Origin: an uncultured Bacteroides sp.
GTDB taxonomy: Bacteria > Bacteroidota > Bacteroidia > Bacteroidales > Bacteroidaceae
Direction: 5' to 3'
Length of the DNA: 64,000 bases
Assembly (NCBI GenBank): GCA_905203765.1
Contig: CAJKXC010000001.1
Span: 124,001 to 188,000 of the forward strand
The notes under the pieces were generated by a model. That model did no database searches. It was not told the DNA's origin and worked only from the letters and a program-made list of their open reading frames with translations. This document shows positions 1 to 9,269 of this stretch, piece after piece (the first letter of the stretch is position 1; each line of letters begins with the position of its first letter). The translations under genes and the position numbers were made by a program.

Positions 1-1
1 G

Positions 2-1279
2 ACGTATGTACACAACCTGGGGCAGGTAGGCAAGACCGGCAACACCGGCTTCGTGATGTTGGGATACGACGATGTATACTCGGTAGAGTACATGTACGAA
101 AGATATATGGGTTACTGGAAACACGAAGGAAAAGTAACCATCGAGGACGCATTCGAGAAGCTGAGAGACAACTACGCCGACATCATGCAGCGTTGCCGCA
201 TGCAGGACGAAATGATTTATGACGACGCCCTGAAAGCCGGTGGCAAGCAATATGCCGAAATCTGTTCCGCCGCCTATCGTCAGGCTATCTCGGCACACAA
301 GCTGTTTACCGACAAAGAAGGCAACCTGCTCTTCTTCTCCAAAGAGAACAACAGCGGCGGATTCATCAACACGGTAGACGTGACTTACCCGTCCACTCCC
401 CTCTTCCTGACCTACAACCCCGACCTGGTGAAGGGCATGATAACAAGTATCTTCGACTACAGTGCAAGCAAGCGCTGGACAAAGCCTTTCCCTGCACACG
501 ACCTGGGCGTATATCCAATGGCAAACGGACAAATCTACGGCGCCGACATGCCGGTGGAAGAGAGCGGAAATATGGTGATACTGGCAGCCGCCATCTCCAA
601 AATAGAAGGCAATGCCGACTATGCCAAGAAGTACTGGGACTTGCTGACCACCTGGACAAACTACCTCGCAGAGAACGGACTCGACCCGGAGAACCAACTC
701 TGTACGGATGACTTTGCCGGCCACTGGGCACACAACGCCAACCTGTCTCTGAAAGCCATTATGGGCGTAGCGGGTTACAGCGAAATGGCACGTATGCTGG
801 GCATGAATGATGTAGCCGACAAGTATGCCGCCACCGCCAAAGATATGGCAACCAAATGGGAGAGCATGGCCCGCGAAGGAGACCACTACCGCCTCGCCTT
901 CGACCGTCAGAATACCTGGAGCCAGAAGTACAACATGATTTGGGACAAGCTGTGGAATACCAACCTGTTCCCGGAAGAAGTTGCCAAGAAGGAAATCGCT
1001 TATTATCTGACGAAACAGAACATCTACGGACTGCCGCTCGACTCACGAAACACTTACAGCAAGTCGGACTGGATTATCTGGTCGGCCACCATGTCAGCCA
1101 GTCAGGCTGATTTCGAGAAGTTTGTGAGCCCGCTATACAGATACATCGACGAAACCGTATCGAGAGTCCCCAACAGCGACTACTTCTACACCGACAGCGG
1201 TAAGATGGTAGGATTCAAAGCCCGTTCGGTAGTCGGCGGATACTGGATGAAGGTGCTGATGGACAAGATGAACAAATAA
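2..1279 (+). CDS. Glutaminase A-like DUF4965 protein, C-terminal part (5' truncated by window)
   Basis: The reading frame is open from base 2, so about 425 residues of the C-terminal part are present and the start lies upstream of the window. The sequence matches my memory of the DUF4965/DUF1793 (glutaminase A) family: an alpha-helical barrel rich in Trp and Tyr, with blocks such as GYDDVYSVEYM, FAGHWAHNANLSLKAI and YGLPLDSR. Bacteroides secrete such enzymes or anchor them in the envelope, and many sit beside polysaccharide utilisation genes. The real substrate is unknown, because the family name comes from a fungal glutaminase and many gut homologues are uncharacterised. It is followed by a strong terminator and then a hybrid two-component system, an arrangement typical of a sensor placed beside the enzyme locus it controls. 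Family call confident, function not. Confidence 0.8.
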   Translation, partial: TYVHNLGQVGKTGNTGFVMLGYDDVYSVEYMYERYMGYWKHEGKVTIEDAFEKLRDNYADIMQRCRMQDEMIYDDALKAGGKQYAEICSAAYRQAISAHKLFTDKEGNLLFFSKENNSGGFINTVDVTYPSTPLFLTYNPDLVKGMITSIFDYSASKRWTKPFPAHDLGVYPMANGQIYGADMPVEESGNMVILAAAISKIEGNADYAKKYWDLLTTWTNYLAENGLDPENQLCTDDFAGHWAHNANLSLKAIMGVAGYSEMARMLGMNDVADKYAATAKDMATKWESMAREGDHYRLAFDRQNTWSQKYNMIWDKLWNTNLFPEEVAKKEIAYYLTKQNIYGLPLDSRNTYSKSDWIIWSATMSASQADFEKFVSPLYRYIDETVSRVPNSDYFYTDSGKMVGFKARSVVGGYWMKVLMDKMNK

Positions 1280-1305
1280 TATGAACCAGTAGTAGAATTA
1301 CTACC

Positions 1306-1356
1306 GAGGCTACATCAAAATATACTAATCTATATTTGGGTGTAGCCTCTTTTTTT
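1306..1356 (+). terminator. Rho-independent terminator of the DUF4965 gene
   Basis: Stem GAGGCTACA (1306-1314) pairs exactly with TGTAGCCTC (1341-1349) and is followed by a run of T (1350-1356). It ends the upstream gene and insulates the hybrid two-component gene. Confidence 0.85.
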
Positions 1357-1390
1357 CATGCTTTCCTGCCATGCCCTGCCATTATTCCTT

Positions 1391-1398
1391 TATCTTTG
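1391..1398 (+). promoter_or_regulatory. -7 box of the hybrid two-component system gene
   Basis: TATCTTTG matches the Bacteroides -7 consensus TAnnTTTG, 27 bases before ATG 1426. It lies downstream of the longest possible in-frame start (1336), so it rules that start out. No clear -33 TTTG is visible. Confidence 0.7.
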
Positions 1399-1425
1399 CA
1401 ATGCAAATCAGTCCGGTATACAGAT

Positions 1426-4400
1426 ATGAAGAACAAACTCACAGCACTTTTACTGCTTGTCTGCGCCTTATGCTGCCTTCCACGTACGGTCGATGCATCC
1501 AGTATTCGGCAATTCTCCAACAAGAACGGATTGTCCAACAGTGCCATTCTATCCCTTTACCAAGACCGGCAGGGCGTTATCTGGATAGGCTCTTGCGACG
1601 GGCTGAATGTTTTCGACGGTAACGGCATACACGTATACAGCCCCGTCAATCCTTCGGAAACCCTGCTGTCGGGAAACCTGATAAACCATATCACAGAAAC
1701 CGAAGAGGATATACTGTGGATTCAGACCAACTACGGGCTGGACCGGCTGGACACCAAGCATCAGACGAGCCGCACCTTTACCGATTTCAAAGACAATAAC
1801 CATCTGGCAAAGGGGAAGGACGGCGAACTGTTCATCCTGAAAGACGACGGATATTTATACTGCTATCAACAAGAGCAACAAGCCTTCCGCCGGCTGGACA
1901 TCCCGAAAGTGGCATTCGAGTATGTGCTTTCCATCCACGTCGATACCCATAATATCCTGTGGATATTCACTTCTGACAACGACACCCGCAGCTATCGGAT
2001 ACAGAAAACGGGACAGGATATAGCACTGACTCCCAATAACGACTTCAAACACCCCGAAAGGCTGTTATGGGCTTTTTCCGAAGAACAATCGGCCTACTTT
2101 ATCGACGAAACCTGCTCATTGTACGAATACGACTTCAACAACCGCCAGCCGTACTACATAGCCGACCTCAAAGCCGAGATACAAGCCCGTGGCGAGGTAT
2201 CTTCCATCATCAAGCAGCAGAACGACTATTACATCGGTTTCAAAAACAGCGGACTGATAGTATTGAAATACATGCCCGACCGGAAGATAAAATACCAGAT
2301 ACAATCCACCGAAATACATTCGGGCATCTTCTGCCTGATGAAAGACCGCTTTCAGGATATCGTATGGGTGGGGACAGACGGACAAGGCGTATATATGTAC
2401 TTCAACGATGCCTTCTCCATAACCAATACCCTGCTGGATACGCCTGTCTACCAAATTAGCAACCCAATACGAGCCCTCTACTACGACCCGCAACAGACTC
2501 TGTGGATAGGGACCAAAGGGGGTGGCATTCTACGCATCAAGAATTATACACCGGATAATAGTGTCCCCACTTCTTTCGACCGTATCTCTGCCGGCAATAG
2601 CACCCTGACGGACAATTCCGTCTACTGCTTCGCCCCCGGACGCAAAGACCGGTTATGGATAGGTACGGAAAACGGAATCAACTATTACTCGTATCAGAGC
2701 GGGCAAATGAAGGAACTGCCTATCATGGCAGACGGCAGGAAGGTGAAATACGTGCACTCCATCAACGAACTGAACGACACTACCCTGTGGGTATCTACCG
2801 TAGGCGAAGGCATCGTAAAGGTAACGCTGGGTAATTCCGGCGCTATCCCCGTTGTAAAGTCTGCCACGCGCACCGTATTGGACGAGGGGCGCATGGCTTC
2901 CAACTACTTCTTTACATCGTTCCAGGAGAACGATTCCATCCTTTGGTTCGGCAACCGTGGCTATGGAGCCTACCGCATAAATATAGAAACCGGAGAGATG
3001 GCTCCTTATCAATTCGATGTTATCGTAAACAGCCAGACTGCCAACGATATATTTGCCATCTATAAGAATGCACGCGGCTATTGGCTGGGAACCAGTTCGG
3101 GACTGCTATACTTCGACCGGGAGAATTCCCATTACAACAAAGCCTGTTCGCTATCCAACAATACAGTACACGGCATTCTGGAAGACCATCACGGCAACCT
3201 TTGGCTGAGCACCAACCAGGGACTGATAAGGTTTAACCCGGAGAACGGCACCGGTCAGACGTACAATAGCGGGAACGGGCTGGACGTGACAGAGTTCAGC
3301 GACGGTGCCTTCTTTAAGGATAATCGCACGGAAACCTTATTTTTTGGCGGTACAAACGGATTTATTACTGTTAGGACTAATACGTATACCACAGAAGAGT
3401 ACATGCCTCAAATCAGCCTGAAAAGCCTGTCTATCTTCGGCAAGGAATATAACATCCATGATTTCTTGCACGAAGGGAAGGATCAGAAGATGCTGCAACT
3501 GGATTACAGCCAGAATTTCTTCCAGATTAACTTCATGGCGATTGACTACATCAACGGAAACAACTACTCCTATTCCTATCAACTGAAAGAAGTGAGCGAC
3601 CAATGGATAGAAAACGGAACATCGGGCAGCGCCATCTTCTCCAACCTCTCACCGGGGGAATATACGCTTCTGATAAAGTACCGCAACAACATCAACGGCC
3701 GTGAGAGCCAGCCGCAGATGCTCACGATACGCATCACCCCGCCCTGGTACCTCAGTTACTGGGCATACGCTCTTTATGCCATTCTGCTCGTCCTGCTCTG
3801 CGCAGTGAGCATTTATAGAATCATCCGCCAATACCGCCGCAAGCAGCACCGCATGATTGAAAAGATGAACCGGGAGAAGAAAGAAGAGGTATACGAATCC
3901 AAACTACGCTTCTTCACCAACATCACACATGAGTTCTGCACCCCTCTGACGCTGATTTACGGCCCATGCGAGAAGATTCTTTCCTATCCGCAAGCCGACC
4001 CGTACATCCGCAAATACGGAAAGATGATAAAGCAGAACACCGAGAAACTGAACAGCCTGATACTGGAATTGCTTGAATTCCGCAGGCTGGAAACAGGAAA
4101 CAAAGCACTCTCCGTTCAGAAATTGCCTGTATCGGACAAGCTCCAAAGCATTGCAGAATCATTCGGCGAACTGGCAGAGAACAGAAAGTTGGACTACCGC
4201 CTGAACATCGAACCGGGTATTCAATGGAACACGGACATCAGCTGTTTCAACAAGATAGCCAACAATTTAATATCCAATGCCTTTAAATATACGCCCGAAA
4301 ACGGAAACATCACTGTAGGACTAAAGGTTGAGAATCAACTTCTGACTCTCCGCATAACCAATTCCGGGAAAGGCATTGCCAAAGAAAACCTGGCAAAGAT

Positions 4401-5505
4401 ATTCGACCGTTACAAGGTGCTCGATTCCTTTGAAATGAACGGAAAGGACTCTCGGAACGGGCTTGGACTCGCCATCTGCAAGAGTATGACGACTCTGCTG
4501 AACGGAGAGATTACAGTCGACAGCATCCCGAACCAAATAACCGCCTTTACAGTCACTTTGCCGGAACTACCGCTTACGCCGCAAGAGGCAGAAACAAGGC
4601 AGGAAGTATATGAAGCCGACCGGGAAAATGATAAGCCCACTCCCTTGAGCACCCATGCAGAACCCGTGGAACCGGAAAAGAGTGTTACCGGCTTCGATCC
4701 TTCCAGACAAACGGTTATGATTATCGACGACGATCCTTCTATGTTATGGTTTGTATCGGAGATATTTATGGATAAGTATAATGTGTGGTCTTTCAGCAAT
4801 GCGCGTGAAGCTTTGGATAGCCTGGAACAGAAACAACCGGATTTAATCATTTCGGATGTGATGATGCCCGAAATCGACGGCTTATCCTTTGCCCAGAAGA
4901 TAAAGCAAAGCAAACTGTGGAGCCACATACCCCTCATCCTGCTATCGGCGCTCCACCACGAAGATGAACAGGTGAAAGGTATCGAAGCAGGCGCAGAGGC
5001 ATACGTTACGAAACCCTTCAACGTGAAGTATCTGGAAAAAGTGGTTTATCGCCTGATAAAGCGGGAAGCGGACTTGAAAGAGTATTATAGTTCGATATTC
5101 AGTTCCTTTAAAGTAGAGAACGGTAACTGCATACACAAAGAAGACCAGGAGTTCCTGGACAAAGTAATAGAAGTCATAGACCGGAACATTGCCAACCCGG
5201 AGTTATCCGTAGAGTTGCTAAGCAGCGATTTAGGTTACAGTACCCGCCAATTCTACCGGAAACTGAAATCAATCACCGAAAAGTCTCCTGCCGATATTAT
5301 CAAAGAATACCGCCTGACGGCAGCAGAACGCCTGCTACTTACCAAGAACCTCACCGTCGAAGAGATAATGGACAGGACAGGCTTCAACAATCGCGCTACC
5401 TTCTACAAGCTATTCTCCCAGCGTTTCGGCATGCCGCCGCGCCAATACAGGGAGCAACAGAAGGATAATGTAAAGAAGGAAAATGAAATGAGGGAAAAAC
5501 ATTAA
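1426..5505 (+). CDS. Hybrid two-component system sensor histidine kinase/response regulator (HTCS)
   Basis: About 1359 residues. A signal peptide (about 1-25) leads a periplasmic beta-propeller of Reg_prop repeats (recurring LWIGT/LWLST strands), then a Y_Y_Y domain and one membrane span near residues 774-800. The cytoplasmic part has a HisKA domain with the phospho-acceptor His near 835 (NITHEFCTPL), an HATPase (GLGLAICKS), a receiver with Asp near 1144 (ISDVMMPEIDG), and a C-terminal AraC helix-turn-helix. This is the Bacteroides sensor design in which one protein senses a periplasmic oligosaccharide and activates transcription of the matching uptake and degradation genes. The start is ATG 1426, set by the -7 box and the signal peptide, not the longer frame from 1336. 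The upstream glycan-type locus is the likely target. The stop codon overlaps the convergent dinD by 4 bases. Confidence 0.95.
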   Translation: MKNKLTALLLLVCALCCLPRTVDASSIRQFSNKNGLSNSAILSLYQDRQGVIWIGSCDGLNVFDGNGIHVYSPVNPSETLLSGNLINHITETEEDILWIQTNYGLDRLDTKHQTSRTFTDFKDNNHLAKGKDGELFILKDDGYLYCYQQEQQAFRRLDIPKVAFEYVLSIHVDTHNILWIFTSDNDTRSYRIQKTGQDIALTPNNDFKHPERLLWAFSEEQSAYFIDETCSLYEYDFNNRQPYYIADLKAEIQARGEVSSIIKQQNDYYIGFKNSGLIVLKYMPDRKIKYQIQSTEIHSGIFCLMKDRFQDIVWVGTDGQGVYMYFNDAFSITNTLLDTPVYQISNPIRALYYDPQQTLWIGTKGGGILRIKNYTPDNSVPTSFDRISAGNSTLTDNSVYCFAPGRKDRLWIGTENGINYYSYQSGQMKELPIMADGRKVKYVHSINELNDTTLWVSTVGEGIVKVTLGNSGAIPVVKSATRTVLDEGRMASNYFFTSFQENDSILWFGNRGYGAYRINIETGEMAPYQFDVIVNSQTANDIFAIYKNARGYWLGTSSGLLYFDRENSHYNKACSLSNNTVHGILEDHHGNLWLSTNQGLIRFNPENGTGQTYNSGNGLDVTEFSDGAFFKDNRTETLFFGGTNGFITVRTNTYTTEEYMPQISLKSLSIFGKEYNIHDFLHEGKDQKMLQLDYSQNFFQINFMAIDYINGNNYSYSYQLKEVSDQWIENGTSGSAIFSNLSPGEYTLLIKYRNNINGRESQPQMLTIRITPPWYLSYWAYALYAILLVLLCAVSIYRIIRQYRRKQHRMIEKMNREKKEEVYESKLRFFTNITHEFCTPLTLIYGPCEKILSYPQADPYIRKYGKMIKQNTEKLNSLILELLEFRRLETGNKALSVQKLPVSDKLQSIAESFGELAENRKLDYRLNIEPGIQWNTDISCFNKIANNLISNAFKYTPENGNITVGLKVENQLLTLRITNSGKGIAKENLAKIFDRYKVLDSFEMNGKDSRNGLGLAICKSMTTLLNGEITVDSIPNQITAFTVTLPELPLTPQEAETRQEVYEADRENDKPTPLSTHAEPVEPEKSVTGFDPSRQTVMIIDDDPSMLWFVSEIFMDKYNVWSFSNAREALDSLEQKQPDLIISDVMMPEIDGLSFAQKIKQSKLWSHIPLILLSALHHEDEQVKGIEAGAEAYVTKPFNVKYLEKVVYRLIKREADLKEYYSSIFSSFKVENGNCIHKEDQEFLDKVIEVIDRNIANPELSVELLSSDLGYSTRQFYRKLKSITEKSPADIIKEYRLTAAERLLLTKNLTVEEIMDRTGFNNRATFYKLFSQRFGMPPRQYREQQKDNVKKENEMREKH

Positions 5506-6365
5506 TGTTCTTCCCTCATCCTATAGAAATTTAAGTTAGAATTTATTTCTTTCAATACTTTCTTTTCCGTTCCATCTAATTTGCGTTGTACCTTCTTTAC
5601 ATCTTCAGCAGGTGGCAAATTCTCAGGTACAATGCCTCTTTGCAGCAACATATTCCGGACAGCTTCATTATTATCAACGTGCTCCCTACCTATAGGATTA
5701 ACTCCTTTCAGATCTTTTGTCTGTACATTTACACTGGTCATCTCTGCCGCTAAATCTTTTGCTTTAATACTGATAGTAGGCAGAAAATCGGCAACAGGAC
5801 GGGCATCGGGAATTCCCATTTTATGTTTCAACTGCTGGGTGCTTAAATGGAATAAAGCTTGGTCACCCTTAGAACGTATCAGGGCAAAACCTTTACTATC
5901 TACTCCTCTCTCATAAATTACTCCAGATAATTGCTTTTCCGTCTGACTAAGTTTCTCGCGGGCTTTTACACGTTCATATTCCAGCAAACGCTGTTCAATT
6001 AGCTCTGCCCTGCGGGTTTGTACCGCAAAATAGTTTTGGGCAAAAGCAATCTGCTCCTTACGGCTGTCTCCATTCTGAGCTATAAGATAACAGGCATAGC
6101 GGGTGAGCATCATGTCATCGATATCTTTTTCCGCACCTTTAGGCATCATTATCGTTTTCCTGACGTCAGGAAAATGATCGAGAACATGTTCTGAGGCATG
6201 TTCGCATGCTTCTTTAGCTTTATCAATCACTTTGACGAAGTTCTCCCACTTAGAATATCCCAACAATATCTGCAAATCTCTTGCACTCCAGCATTCTACA
6301 CCTTCATAATCGGAAGCGGCCTCTTCAAACTGGCGGAATAAGGCTAAAATTTCATTTCCCTTCAT
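5502..6365 (-). CDS. dinD: DNA damage-inducible protein D (DinD)
   Basis: 287 residues, close to E. coli DinD in length. The N-terminal BRO-N-like block is clear (WSARDLQILLGYSKWENF near residues 26-43), followed by the family-typical RYACYLIAQNGD and YFAVQTRRAEL. The C-terminal part carries GREHVDNNEAVRNMLLQRG. In E. coli DinD is LexA-controlled and limits RecA filament activity; the Bacteroides role is inferred. It starts 23 bases after the stop of mutS on the same strand, so the two are probably co-transcribed. I saw no separate -7 box or obvious SOS operator in front of it. Its 3' end overlaps the end of the convergent HTCS gene by 4 bases. Confidence 0.88.
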   Translation of the reverse strand: MKGNEILALFRQFEEAASDYEGVECWSARDLQILLGYSKWENFVKVIDKAKEACEHASEHVLDHFPDVRKTIMMPKGAEKDIDDMMLTRYACYLIAQNGDSRKEQIAFAQNYFAVQTRRAELIEQRLLEYERVKAREKLSQTEKQLSGVIYERGVDSKGFALIRSKGDQALFHLSTQQLKHKMGIPDARPVADFLPTISIKAKDLAAEMTSVNVQTKDLKGVNPIGREHVDNNEAVRNMLLQRGIVPENLPPAEDVKKVQRKLDGTEKKVLKEINSNLNFYRMREEH

Positions 6366-6388
6366 TATTTTATAATAGTTTGGTCTGC

Positions 6389-9004
6389 TTATTTCCCTTT
6401 CACAATCCTCTTTATATCACTCAGCTTATTCAGCGCCTCCAGCGGTGTCAGGTTGTTCACATCCAGGTTGAGTATTTCGTCGCGTATCTGGCATAGTACC
6501 GGGTCATCGAGCTGGAAGAAACTGAGTTGCATACCGCCGCGTGTCTCCCCTACCTCTGCCATCGGCTTACTGGATATTCCTTGCTGGCGGTTGTCTGTTT
6601 CCAGTTGCTTCAATATGTCGTTGGCGCGCTTCACAATGCTTTTCGGCATACCTGCCATCTTTGCCACGTGGATACCGAAAGAGTGCTCACTGCCACCACG
6701 TTCCAGCTTGCGCAGGAAGATGACTTTATTATCGACTTCCTTCACGGATACGTTGTAGTTCTTGATGCGTTTGAAGGATTTCTCCATCTCGTTCAACTCA
6801 TGGTAGTGGGTGGCAAACAGGGTACGCGCCTTTGCCCGGGGATGCTCGTGGATATGCTCTACAATAGCCCAGGCAATGGAAATACCGTCGTAAGTGGAAG
6901 TACCACGCCCCAACTCATCAAACAGCACAAGGCTACGCGGAGACAAGTTATTCAGGATATCCGCCGCCTCGTTCATCTCTACCATAAACGTAGATTCGCC
7001 GACGGAGATATTGTCGCTGGCACCTACACGAGTAAATATCTTGTCTACCAAACCGATGTGCGCACTCTCGGCAGGCACAAAGCTGCCGATTTGAGCCAGC
7101 AGTGTAATCAGTGCCGTCTGACGCAGCAGTGCGGATTTACCTGCCATGTTGGGACCGGTAATGATAATAATCTGCTGCGTATTGCTATCCAGCATCACAT
7201 CATTGGCTATGTACTTCTCGCCTATCGGAAGTTGTTTCTCAATCACCGGGTGGCGTCCCTGATGGATTTCCAGCACATCGTCGTCGGCAATGACAGGACG
7301 GATATAGTTATTCTCGCGGGCAGCAGTGGCAAAGGAGAGCAAGCAGTCCAATCGTGCTATCTGGTTGGCATTAATCTGGATGGCAGGGATAAACTCGCTC
7401 AAAGCCTGCACCAACTCGGCATATAGCTGTGTTTCCAGTATTAATATCTTATCTTCCGCACCGAGTATCTTCTCCTCATATTCTTTCAGTTCCTGCGTAA
7501 TGTAGCGCTCGGCATTGGCCAACGTCTGCTTGCGTATCCATTCGGGCGGCACCCTGTCCTTATGCGCATTGCGTACCTCGATGTAGTAACCGAAAACATT
7601 GTTATAGCCTATCTTCAAACTGGGGATTTCCGTCTGTTCACTCTCTCGTTGCTGTATCTGCAAGAGATAATCCTTACCGGAATAGGCTATCTGACGCAAT
7701 TCGTCCAGTTCGGCACTGACACCGGACTTGATGACTCCCCCTTTATTAATCAGCAACGGCGGGTCGTTATCAATCTCCCGGTCGATACGCTCACGGATGG
7801 ACTGGCAAATATTCAGTTGTTCGCCGATATGGTTCAAGCTTGCATTATCAGCTTCCATACAGGCCTCTTTGATGGGCGCTATGGCTTGCAGGGCAACCTT
7901 TAATGCCACCACCTCACGGGGAGAAACACGGCCTACGGCAACCTTGGAGATAATACGTTCCAAGTCGCCTATCAGGTGCAGCTGTTCTTCTATCAGTTCT
8001 TTAAAGTCCGGTTGGCGGAAGAAATACTCCACTACATTCAGGCGCTCGTTGATGGGCTGCACATCCTTCAACGGGAATACCAGCCAGCGCTTCAGCAGAC
8101 GGGCACCCATCGGGCTGATGGTCTTGTCTATCACATTCAGCAGACTGCTGCCACCATCGTTCATGCTGCCCATCAGCTCCAGGCTGCGCACCGTGAACTT
8201 GTCCAGGCGAACGTATTTATCTTCTTCGATACGAGCCAGCGAGGTGATATGCCCTATCTGCGTGTGCTGCGTCATAATGAGGTATTGCAGGATAGCCCCC
8301 GAAGCAATAATACCGTTCCTGAGATGCTCCACACCAAAGCCTTTCAGGTTCTTCACCTCAAAGTGCTTCAGCAGTTTCTCGCGGGCAGTGGTTTCCGTAA
8401 ACACCCAGTCGTCCAACTCGAAAGTGAAGAACTTGCTTCCGAAGTTCCCTTCGAACATACCCCGCTTTCCACGCTCAAAAAGTACCTCTTTCGGGGCAAA
8501 GTTGTTCAACAACTTGTCTACATAATCAAAGGGTCCTTCGGCGGTAAGGAATTCTCCCGTAGATATATCCAGGAAAGCCACACCGCAAGCCCCTTTGCCG
8601 AAGTGGACGGCAGCCAGGAAGTTATTCTCCCGGTAGTTCAGTATATTGTCATTGATGGATACGCCCGGCGTTACCAACTCCGTGATGCCCCGCTTTACCA
8701 GCTTCTTCGTCAGTTTCGGGTCTTCCAACTGGTCGCAGATAGCCACACGCTTGCCTGCCCGTATCAGCTTGGGCAGATATGTATCGAGTGCATGATGTGG
8801 GAAACCCGCCATCTCGACAGTTTTTCCCTTTCCATTGGCACGTTTGGTCAGAGTGATTCCCAGGATTTCTGCTGCAACCACAGCATCGGTAGAATAAGTT
8901 TCGTAGAAGTCGCCGCAACGAAACAGCATGACAGCGTCCGGATGCTTTGCCTTTAAATCAAGGAACTGCTTCATCATCGGGGTGAGGACAATATCTTCGT
9001 TCAC
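6389..9004 (-). CDS. mutS: DNA mismatch repair protein MutS
   Basis: 871 residues, normal length. The mismatch-contacting Phe-x-Glu motif is present near residues 33-35 (GDFYETY), with the connector, lever and clamp domains following. The ATPase has Walker [10 protein letters not shown] at about 614-622, the [14 protein letters not shown]alker B and signature stretch, and the FATHYHEL switch. It recognises base mismatches and small loops and recruits MutL. The start codon is GTG at 9004 ([14 protein letters not shown]), chosen because the protein begins where homologues do. A -7 box lies 45 bases upstream. dinD follows 23 bases downstream on the same strand. Very confident. Confidence 0.98.
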   Translation of the reverse strand: MNEDIVLTPMMKQFLDLKAKHPDAVMLFRCGDFYETYSTDAVVAAEILGITLTKRANGKGKTVEMAGFPHHALDTYLPKLIRAGKRVAICDQLEDPKLTKKLVKRGITELVTPGVSINDNILNYRENNFLAAVHFGKGACGVAFLDISTGEFLTAEGPFDYVDKLLNNFAPKEVLFERGKRGMFEGNFGSKFFTFELDDWVFTETTAREKLLKHFEVKNLKGFGVEHLRNGIIASGAILQYLIMTQHTQIGHITSLARIEEDKYVRLDKFTVRSLELMGSMNDGGSSLLNVIDKTISPMGARLLKRWLVFPLKDVQPINERLNVVEYFFRQPDFKELIEEQLHLIGDLERIISKVAVGRVSPREVVALKVALQAIAPIKEACMEADNASLNHIGEQLNICQSIRERIDREIDNDPPLLINKGGVIKSGVSAELDELRQIAYSGKDYLLQIQQRESEQTEIPSLKIGYNNVFGYYIEVRNAHKDRVPPEWIRKQTLANAERYITQELKEYEEKILGAEDKILILETQLYAELVQALSEFIPAIQINANQIARLDCLLSFATAARENNYIRPVIADDDVLEIHQGRHPVIEKQLPIGEKYIANDVMLDSNTQQIIIITGPNMAGKSALLRQTALITLLAQIGSFVPAESAHIGLVDKIFTRVGASDNISVGESTFMVEMNEAADILNNLSPRSLVLFDELGRGTSTYDGISIAWAIVEHIHEHPRAKARTLFATHYHELNEMEKSFKRIKNYNVSVKEVDNKVIFLRKLERGGSEHSFGIHVAKMAGMPKSIVKRANDILKQLETDNRQQGISSKPMAEVGETRGGMQLSFFQLDDPVLCQIRDEILNLDVNNLTPLEALNKLSDIKRIVKGK

Positions 9005-9048
9005 AGTGGTATCTCTTTTAGAGTTAGTACATTAATTTATTAATGACA

Positions 9049-9056
9049 CAAAGATA
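9049..9056 (-). promoter_or_regulatory. -7 box of mutS
   Basis: On the minus strand this reads TATCTTTG, a full TAnnTTTG match, 45 bases before the mutS GTG codon. The -33 region is T-rich but has no TTTG at the ideal spacing. Confidence 0.65.
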
Positions 9057-9166
9057 AGCCTTTTTTAGAAAACAGATGCGGAGAGGCTCCAAATACTTAG
9101 TAAGCCTTAACAAAGCCAGTGCTTTTACTAAAACATGTTATAAAACACACTTATTTATTTGTTTTA

Positions 9167-9197
9167 TTTGGAGATTTCCCGAAAGTCCGTACCTTTG
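9167..9197 (+). promoter_or_regulatory. Complete Bacteroides promoter of a small RNA
   Basis: TTTG (9167-9170), 19 bases, then TACCTTTG (9190-9197): both -33 and -7 elements at ideal spacing. No protein gene follows; a terminator lies about 65 bases downstream. Confidence 0.8.
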
Positions 9198-9202
9198 CAA
9201 TG

Positions 9203-9265
9203 TGTTTTTCATAGTATTAGATTTAAGGTTAACAAAGGTTGGAGTACAGCGGTACTCCTTTTTTT
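9203..9265 (+). ncRNA. Candidate small RNA (about 60 nt) with intrinsic terminator
   Basis: A full promoter ends at 9197, so transcription should start near 9203. The transcript has an unstructured A/T-rich 5' part and ends in the perfect hairpin GGAGTAC-AGCG-GTACTCC (9241-9258) followed by seven T. No open reading frame of useful size is inside. I recall very similar 5' parts (TAGATTTAAGGTTAACAAAG followed by a variable hairpin) at many places in Bacteroides genomes, which would make this one member of a paralogous sRNA family. That is memory, not a search. It runs toward the end of the convergent BatD-like gene, so it could also be only a terminator of antisense transcription, but the complete promoter argues for an sRNA. 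Confidence 0.7.
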
Positions 9266-9269
9266 ATGT

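Noticed and set aside
1336..1425. N-terminal extension of the hybrid two-component protein
   Set aside because: The extension overlaps the upstream terminator and contains the -7 box; the signal peptide begins at 1426.
6527..8956. Long plus-strand frames of 265-326 codons across mutS
   Set aside because: They lie wholly inside the clear mutS gene on the other strand, show no family features and no promoter; they are shadows of its codon use.
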